Of a DNA stretch of 64,000 nt, positions 63,334 through 64,000 are shown in pieces (position 1 is the stretch's first letter; each line of letters begins with the position of its first letter). Origin of the DNA: Pseudomonas monteilii NBRC 103158 = DSM 14164. GTDB lineage: Bacteria; Pseudomonadota; Gammaproteobacteria; Pseudomonadales; Pseudomonadaceae. The position numbers were made by a program, and so were the translations under genes. The stretch covers positions 1 to 64,000 of the forward strand of contig NZ_BBIS01000042.1 of assembly GCF_000730605.1 (NCBI RefSeq). Direction: 5' to 3'. Below the pieces are notes generated by a model. The model saw only the letters and a list, made by a program, of their open reading frames with translations, was not told the DNA's origin and did no database searches.

Positions 63334-64000
63334 TTAGCGCATCACGAACGGGTCGGGCATCGGCGCGGTGGACAGGTTGATCCACACGGTCTTCAGCTCG
63401 GTATAGGCCAGCACCGAATCGATGCCGCTCTCGCGGCCGTAGCCGCTGTTCTTGAAGCCGCCGATCGGCGCCATGGCCGACACGGCGCGGTAGGTGTTGA
63501 CCCAGATGATCCCCGAGCGCACGTCGCGGGCCAGGCGGTGGGCACGGCCCAGGTCGCGGGTCCAGATGCCGGCGGCAAGTCCGAACTGCGAGTCGTTGGC
63601 GATTTCCAGTGCCTCTTCTTCGGTCTTGAAGCGGATCACCGCAGCAACCGGGCCGAACACCTCTTCTTGCATGATGGTCATCGCGTTGCTGTCGCACTCG
63701 AACAGGGTCGGCTCGTAGAACCAGCCGTCACCTTCGACCTCGGCACGCTTGCCGCCCATGTGCAGCTTGGCGCCTTCGGCCTTGGCTGCAGCGACCAGGC
63801 CTTCAACCACCGCGAGTTGTTGCGCGGTGGCCATGGGGCCCATTTCGCTGGCGTCGTCCTGCGGGTTGCCGATGCGGATGCGCTTGGCGCGGGCGATCAG
63901 GCGTTCGACGAACACGTCGAAGATTTCGTCCTGTACCAGCAGGCGCGAACCGGCCACGCAGCTTTGGCCGGAGGCGGCATAGATGCCGGCCACGGCGCCA
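63334..64000 (-). CDS. aldehyde dehydrogenase, C-terminal part (cut by window edge)
   Basis: About 222 codons in the window, the C-terminal part of the NAD(P)+-dependent family. The catalytic Cys lies in AASGQSCVAGSRL close to the edge, followed by PTLFECDSNAMTIMQEEVFGPVAAVIRF and the end IGGFKNSGYGRESG. The 5' end is outside. Heads the minus-strand operon with flavin reductase, CMD protein and GntR. Confidence 0.93.
   Translation of the reverse strand, partial: GAVAGIYAASGQSCVAGSRLLVQDEIFDVFVERLIARAKRIRIGNPQDDASEMGPMATAQQLAVVEGLVAAAKAEGAKLHMGGKRAEVEGDGWFYEPTLFECDSNAMTIMQEEVFGPVAAVIRFKTEEEALEIANDSQFGLAAGIWTRDLGRAHRLARDVRSGIIWVNTYRAVSAMAPIGGFKNSGYGRESGIDSVLAYTELKTVWINLSTAPMPDPFVMR

Overview
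The window looks like chromosome of a fluorescent Pseudomonas of the P. putida group. The reasons are the high-GC coding style, the catR-catBCA catechol ortho-cleavage locus, a creatinase carrying the residues of the P. putida enzyme (His232, Glu358), the aru/racemase cluster, and palindromes of the P. putida REP type (GGCCTC-T/A-TCGCGGG-N-CCCGC) between genes. No rRNA, tRNA, CRISPR array, complete insertion sequence or prophage was seen.

Layout. Positions 1-900 hold the start of a type VI secretion operon (tssL, TTG start) reading off the left edge. Positions 1.3-5.5 kb carry an AttEFGH-like ABC system: ATPase, fused permease and AttH/CrtC lipocalin lipoprotein. A crotonase and a divergent TetR-type regulator follow. 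Positions 7.0-20.7 kb form one long arginine/D-amino-acid catabolic block: response regulator AruR, a periplasmic solute-binding protein, hybrid kinase AruS, an amino acid permease, an acyl-CoA module (enoyl-CoA hydratase, acyl-CoA dehydrogenase, NDP-forming acyl-CoA ligase), 2-ketoarginine decarboxylase AruI, a secreted broad-specificity racemase and arginine:pyruvate transaminase AruH. A quinone reductase, an orphan polyamine-binding protein, a class III aminotransferase and a LuxR-type regulator extend it to 25 kb.

After a small gene scar (25.03-25.31 kb) comes catR with divergent catBCA (25.3-28.8 kb). Next are a GNAT, a PAS-GGDEF-EAL protein, an aldo/keto reductase, a DMT exporter, a LysR regulator, katG, creatinase with an MHS transporter and a GlxA-type AraC regulator, PssA, a diguanylate cyclase, ppnN, and yeiH with its divergent LysR regulator (to 47.7 kb).

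Positions 47.7-49.3 kb are accessory: an AT-richer orphan Rhs-core/variable-C-terminus gene and a decayed EamA transporter. An XRE-cupin regulator then faces an N-methylglutamate-type cluster: gmaS/glnT, glxB, glxC, glxD (mgsABC) and amt. The first gene has a one-base frameshift and the last a large internal deletion. The right part holds an NCS1 permease, an Lrp regulator with two LysE exporters, a PAS-GAF histidine kinase, a Nudix hydrolase, and the downstream part of a GntR/carboxymuconolactone decarboxylase-like/flavin reductase/aldehyde dehydrogenase operon that runs off the right edge.

The dominant theme is uptake and breakdown of nitrogen-rich and aromatic compounds (arginine and D-amino acids, polyamines, creatine, methylamine-type amines, catechol), each with a local regulator. 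The strongest leads are the decaying gmaS-glxBCD-amt operon, the three-part AruR/binding protein/AruS sensor with a tandem-repeat operator and leader ORF, the orphan Rhs cassette, and the two gene scars.
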